This document shows positions 31,323 to 32,141 of a stretch of DNA of 32,141 bases, in pieces. Under the pieces are notes generated by a model. The model did no database searches, was not told where the DNA came from, and was given only the letters and a program-made list of their open reading frames with translations. The translations under genes and the position numbers were made by a program. The DNA is from a bacterium (GTDB lineage Bacteria > Patescibacteriota > Patescibacteriia > 2-12-FULL-60-25): assembly GCA_020056125.1 (NCBI GenBank), contig JAGVIJ010000066.1:1-32141 (forward strand), in the 5' to 3' direction. Each line of letters begins with the position of its first letter. Position 1 is the first letter of the stretch.

Positions 31323-31696
31323 ACCAGGATTGATGGATTATCTTTTATCAAAATCAACTCTGCTTCCTGTTCTTTGTCCGAAGCAAAAATGAGCGAGGCG
31401 GTAAAAGGCACAAAATCCTCGGTCATCCAATCGCTTTGCGCCGTGGCTATACCCGCCGCGATTTCTACACCGGCCTTATCAACTAGACGCACCGGAAAAG
31501 AAGCTTCAAAAAACCAAGTGCCGCGCGCCTGGCCAGTGATCATGAGCGGACTTTGCACGCTCTGACCCGAGGTCGGACTCTGCACCCGAATCATGGAATC
31601 TAACTCCTCTGCGGGCTTAAGTAATCTAACTGCAAAAATTCCAACACAGACTAAAACAATCACCGTCAAAATACTCCATAATATTTTTTTGTTCAT
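31319..31696 (-). pseudogene. Gmad2-domain N-terminal part of a split Gmad2-GerMN gene
   Basis: From the ATG at 31696 the frame gives 125 residues. A membrane anchor (KILWSILTVIVLVCVGIFAV) precedes a nearly whole Gmad2 immunoglobulin-like domain (IRVQSPTSGQSVQSPLMITG, then ARGTWFFEASFPVRLVD, then DWMTEDFVPFTASLIF). It then runs LILIKDNPSILV and stops. Relatives normally continue from KDNPSG through a linker into GerMN; here the sequence jumps to the end of that domain in another frame. The anchored Gmad2 module may still be made. A longer frame upstream to 31780 covers repeat sequence and is not favoured. Confidence 0.75.
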
Positions 31697-31754
31697 ATAA
31701 AGCCATCTTAATCCAACTCGCTTGGAAAGTGAAGCGCTCCCGCATAAAAACAAT

Positions 31755-31890
31755 CTCCCCCTTAGGTTAAGGGGGAGCACGAGGGGGTTAGCCTAAATGA
31801 TTGTAAGGTGTGGGTTCTAACCCCTCCACCCTCCCCCGTAGAGGGGCGTGGCCCCACGGGGCTTTACGCCCTTAATCTAAGGGGAGGAAT
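31755..31890. repeat. GC-rich foldback (MITE-like) repeat
   Basis: A perfect 10-bp hairpin CTCCCCCTTA-GGT-TAAGGGGGAG (31755-31777) is followed by GAGGGGGTTAG (31781-31791), which pairs with CTAACCCCTC (31817-31826) save one bulge. Then come nested CCCCGT...ACGGGG and GGGGC-GTG-GCCCC hairpins, and finally CCCTTA-ATC-TAAGGG (31869-31883). No gene lies in 31697-31994. CCACCCTCCCC here is the complement of GGGGAGGGTGG at 244-254. The rest of the gap is AT-rich, with a TGATTTTT-TCTT-AAAAATCA hairpin (31934-31953). Confidence 0.85.
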
Positions 31891-31994
31891 GGATAGCATG
31901 TTAATGTTAAAATGTGGGTTAGATGCCTGAACTTGATTTTTTCTTAAAAATCAGCTACTTTGCTCTCACTCAATCGCTTATTCCGCAATATCGT

Positions 31995-32084
31995 GGAGGG
32001 GTGTCAGAGTGGTCGAATGAGCCGGACTCGAAATCCGGTGTACTCGAAAGAGTACCGTGAGTTCGAATCTCACCCCCTCCGCCA
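31995..32084 (+). tRNA. tRNA-Ser (anticodon CGA)
   Basis: Acceptor GGAGGGG pairs with CCCCTCC. The anticodon arm CCGGA-CTCGAAA-TCCGG gives anticodon CGA. The long variable arm GTACTC-GAAA-GAGTAC is typical of tRNA-Ser. The T arm is GTGAG-TTCGAAT-CTCAC. The discriminator is G and CCA is encoded. Confidence 0.97.
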
Positions 32085-32121
32085 TGTTGCAGAATCTATT
32101 CCATAAGGATGCCGTGAGTTC

Positions 32122-32141
32122 GCCCCGTCATTCGACGGGGC
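32122..32141 (+). terminator. Hairpin at contig end, possible tRNA-Ser terminator
   Basis: GCCCCGTC (32122-32129) and GACGGGGC (32134-32141) form a perfect 8-bp stem over ATTC. The sequence ends exactly at the base of the stem, so a following T-run cannot be seen. It may be the tRNA terminator or a foldback that stopped assembly. Confidence 0.5.

Overview
The window looks like an assembled contig from a Candidate Phyla Radiation (Patescibacteria) bacterium using the standard code (TGA ends several genes, e.g. at 10731). The pointers are small LTD, Gmad2/GerMN and SpoIID-type surface proteins, a four-helix-bundle S23-like gene, PolX, few Shine-Dalgarno sequences, and many short palindromic or low-complexity repeats, some inside genes. 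Assignment below the CPR level is not supported. Bases 1-17 are Illumina adapter, not genome, and the last 20 bases are a hairpin, so both ends are assembly ends.

Layout. 18-2900 (minus): MacA-like adaptor, ABC ATPase and the first 50 residues of a MacB-like permease, cut by the contig start. 3028-7203 (plus): NlpC/P60-like protein with a strong terminator, leucyl-tRNA synthetase with three lineage-type insertions, and an isopenicillin-N-synthase-like 2OG-Fe(II) oxygenase. 7200-8278 (minus): lexA, an S23/IVP four-helix-bundle gene bracketed by inverted AATGCAAAAT-word repeats, and upstream of both a near-consensus promoter whose spacer holds a GTTC-N7-GTTC operator-like site. 8367-14524: an AT-richer accessory island. 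It has an m5C methyltransferase, a HaeII-like endonuclease and a Vsr nuclease lying between the two orphaned ends of an Eco57I-like type IIG gene, then a HEPN-motif gene, small orphan genes, a DUF3892-like gene, a membrane protein, a structured RNA candidate and a DUF3800 gene.

14733-18533 (plus): a large lamin-tail-domain surface protein, a lipoprotein and a coiled-coil protein with three exact-register 42-nt repeats. 18661-20719: tRNA-Gly(GCC), polX, tRNA-Leu(TAA). 20776-25544: DUF4173-like membrane protein, divergent rarA and ruvB, and two small membrane proteins (one bPH2). 25554-31696: SpoIID-domain protein, Wzx-like flippase, pyruvoyl-dependent arginine decarboxylase, O-antigen-ligase/Wzy-like protein carrying an in-frame palindromic insert, and a Gmad2-GerMN gene split by an internal deletion. 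31755-31890 is a GC-rich foldback repeat and 31995-32084 is tRNA-Ser(CGA).

How it fits together: DNA maintenance (lexA, ruvB, rarA, polX), cell-envelope building and export (MacAB-like, SpoIID, Wzx, Wzy, LTD, lipoprotein), and one defence island. The most interesting signals are the IVP cassette sitting in the lexA leader under an SOS-like promoter, the R-M-V cassette replacing the core of a type IIG gene, the structured RNA beside DUF3800, and the word-based repeats that enter coding sequences in frame.
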